A program made the position numbers and the translations under genes. Under the pieces are notes generated by a model that was given only the letters and a program-made list of their open reading frames with translations, ran no database searches and was not told the DNA's origin. Positions 62,247 to 64,000 of a stretch of DNA of 64,000 nucleotides are shown in pieces (the first letter of the stretch is position 1; each line of letters begins with the position of its first letter). Source of the stretch: Murimonas intestini (lineage in GTDB: Bacteria; Bacillota; Clostridia; Lachnospirales; Lachnospiraceae); contig NZ_JANKBI010000001.1 of assembly GCF_024622195.1 (NCBI RefSeq), forward strand, positions 1 through 64,000, read 5' to 3'.

Positions 62247-64000
62247 ATGGATGAATATTCTTCTGTAGATACATTAAAGGGCATAGGCGAGAAGACAAGG
62301 GTACTTTTCGAACATGCAGGGATAAGGACAATACAGGATCTCCTGCACCATTATCCACGGGGATATGATGTTTTTGAAGAGATCGTTCCCATCCGGCAGG
62401 CAGCAGCAGAAGGACGCTATGCCGTGTATGGCATGGTGGCATCTGCAGTGCTTGTAAAGCGGATGAAAGGGAAACAGATCGTTACAGCCGCTGTAAAGGA
62501 TGAGAGCGGCGTGCTGAATCTGACCTGGTTTAATATGCCCTATCTGAAAAATACACTGAAAAAGGGCGCTCATTACGTATTCAGAGGAAGAGTTGCAGAG
62601 AAAAACGGCAGATTGTTCATGGAACAGCCTGCTGTTTTTGGTGTACAGCAGTACGAGCAGCTCGTGGGGATCATGCAGCCTGTGTATCCTCTTACTGCGG
62701 GGCTCACCAATAATATGGTTTCCAAGGCTGTCAGACAGGCGTTTGAGAGTCTGGAGCATATGAAAGACTATCTTCCCGGGTGGATACGCCAGAAATACCA
62801 TCTGGCCCAGTATGGTTTCGCTCTGGAACAGATACATTTTCCAAAAGATGAGGAGAGCATGATGCAGGCCAGAAGAAGGCTTGTGTTTGATGAATTTTTT
62901 CAGTTTATCCTTGCAGTTAACCAGCTTAAAACCAGCCGGGAAGCTGTCAGGAGTCCTTTTGTCATACCCAGGACCTCTCTCACATCGAAGGTGGCAGAAA
63001 ACCTGGGCTATGAGCTGACAAATGCCCAGAAAAGGGTTTGGGAGGAGATACAGCATGACATGTCAGGTGAAAATGTCATGGCCAGGCTCATACAGGGGGA
63101 CGTAGGTTCAGGAAAGACTATTATAGCATTTTTGGCTCTTTTTATGGCGGCAGACGCCGGCTGCCAGGGCTGCCTTATGGTGCCCACGGAGGTGCTGGCG
63201 GCACAGCATTTTGCTGCACTCACGGAGCTGATCGAAAGCCAGGGGCTGGCATTTGTGCCGGTGCTCCTCACGGGTTCTATGACAGCCAGGGAAAAACGCC
63301 TGGCCTGTGAAAAAATAAAGCTGCATCAGGCGGATATTATCGTAGGAACCCATGCTCTGATCCAGGAGAAAGTAGAATACGATAATCTGGGCCTTGTGAT
63401 CACTGATGAACAGCACCGCTTCGGGGTGCGCCAGAGAGAGGCTCTTGCTGCCAAAGGAAGTACACCCCACACCATTGTCATGAGCGCTACGCCCATACCC
63501 AGGACACTTGCTGTCATCCTCTATGGGGATCTGGATATCTCGGTCATAGATGAGCTGCCCTCTAACAGGCTTCCCATAAAAAATTGTGTGGTAAATACCG
63601 GGTACAGACCCAGGGCATACCAGTTTATACAGCGTCAGGTGGATGAAGGGCGTCAGGCATATATTATCTGTCCCATGGTAGAGGAGAGTGAGATGATAGA
63701 GGCTGAGGATGTTATCTCTTATACTCAGCAGCTGAAAGAAGAGCTTGCTCCTTCCGTGTGCGTGGAATACCTGCATGGCAAAATGAAGCCTAAAGAGAAA
63801 AATGCAATCATGGAGCGGTTCCTGTCAGGAGAGATCCATGTCCTGGTATCTACCACCGTGGTGGAGGTTGGGGTAAATGTCCCAAATGCCACTGTCATGA
63901 TGGTGGAAAATGCAGAAAGATTTGGCCTGGCGCAGCTTCACCAGCTGAGAGGCCGGGTGGGAAGAGGGAAACACCAGTCTTTTTGCATATTTATGCATAC
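62247..64000 (+). CDS. recG: ATP-dependent DNA helicase RecG (5' part, cut by the window end)
   Basis: 584 codons are visible, with no stop before the edge; full RecG is about 680 residues. Order: wedge/OB domain (about residues 1-160), helicase motif I GDVGSGKT, motif II DEQHRFG, motif III MSATPIPRTLA, and the later helicase motifs to HQLRGRVGRGKHQSF. RecG remodels stalled replication forks. ATG at 62247 has AGGAAG 7 bases upstream and follows the DAK2 stop by 10 bases. Confidence 0.96.
   Translation, partial: MDEYSSVDTLKGIGEKTRVLFEHAGIRTIQDLLHHYPRGYDVFEEIVPIRQAAAEGRYAVYGMVASAVLVKRMKGKQIVTAAVKDESGVLNLTWFNMPYLKNTLKKGAHYVFRGRVAEKNGRLFMEQPAVFGVQQYEQLVGIMQPVYPLTAGLTNNMVSKAVRQAFESLEHMKDYLPGWIRQKYHLAQYGFALEQIHFPKDEESMMQARRRLVFDEFFQFILAVNQLKTSREAVRSPFVIPRTSLTSKVAENLGYELTNAQKRVWEEIQHDMSGENVMARLIQGDVGSGKTIIAFLALFMAADAGCQGCLMVPTEVLAAQHFAALTELIESQGLAFVPVLLTGSMTAREKRLACEKIKLHQADIIVGTHALIQEKVEYDNLGLVITDEQHRFGVRQREALAAKGSTPHTIVMSATPIPRTLAVILYGDLDISVIDELPSNRLPIKNCVVNTGYRPRAYQFIQRQVDEGRQAYIICPMVEESEMIEAEDVISYTQQLKEELAPSVCVEYLHGKMKPKEKNAIMERFLSGEIHVLVSTTVVEVGVNVPNATVMMVENAERFGLAQLHQLRGRVGRGKHQSFCIFMH

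Overview
The window looks like chromosomal DNA from a spore-forming, anaerobic Firmicute of the Lachnospiraceae (Clostridium cluster XIVa) with acetogenic metabolism. The reasons are the Gram-positive gene orders (DUF512-der-plsY-gpsA; rpmB / asp23-like / DAK2 / recG; ytfI-ytfJ-like pair), sporulation genes (spoIVA, gerW), a group B [FeFe] hydrogenase, strong AGGAGG ribosome-binding sites and moderate GC. I cannot name the species from the sequence alone. No rRNA, tRNA, CRISPR array, prophage or transposase gene was seen. The last gene (recG) runs off the right edge.

Layout. 0.2-4.6 kb: ribosome assembly and phospholipid operon. 4.6-7.8 kb: ABC importer (lipoprotein, permease, ATPase). 7.8-9.2 kb: two uncharacterised membrane proteins. 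9.3-26.0 kb: a one-strand Wood-Ljungdahl island of 15 genes: His-rich protein, cooT, metF, cooC, acsA, cooC, acsB, acsD, acsC, acsE, acsV, DUF3786, fhs, fchA, folD. It covers the methyl branch from formate to methyl-THF (formate dehydrogenase is absent here), the methyl transfer via the corrinoid protein, CO dehydrogenase/acetyl-CoA synthase, nickel insertion and corrinoid reactivation. 26.0-31.2 kb: B12-linked satellite genes: two corrinoid proteins and a DUF2284 protein, divergent from a PucR-type regulator, then a cobalamin riboswitch with no gene behind it and a stand-alone homocysteine methyltransferase. 31.5-36.9 kb: [FeFe] hydrogenase followed closely by a giant PAS/GAF/GGDEF/EAL protein. 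37.0-43.4 kb: spoIVA, purine permease, a cell-wall-binding repeat protein, a cation/proton antiporter. 43.6-47.0 kb: cobT-cobU-cobS-cobU-like-cobC, the nucleotide-loop end of B12 synthesis, which can supply the corrinoid proteins. 47.0-49.5 kb: NusG-II and Gx-type proteins plus ruvAB. 49.6-64.0 kb: zapA, U32 peptidase, a SEDS/PBP pair, Nudix, double PPK2, DUF2953-gerW, a 45-aa membrane ORF, rpmB, asp23-like, DAK2 and recG.

Points that stand out: (i) the orphan cobalamin riboswitch at 29.8-30.1 kb, aimed at the 3' end of an oppositely oriented B12-pathway gene; (ii) two copies of a short MITE-like element with terminal inverted repeats and flanking direct repeats that bracket that riboswitch and the methyltransferase; (iii) a His-rich/Cys-rich protein plus CooT heading the CODH/ACS operon; (iv) a corrinoid-protein pair without any adjacent methyltransferase, controlled from a divergent promoter with a palindrome between the two -35 boxes; (v) a hydrogenase / c-di-GMP gene pair; (vi) three long hairpins without U-tracts at gene-block borders inside the Wood-Ljungdahl operon; (vii) a hairpin that would mask the spoIVA ribosome-binding site.
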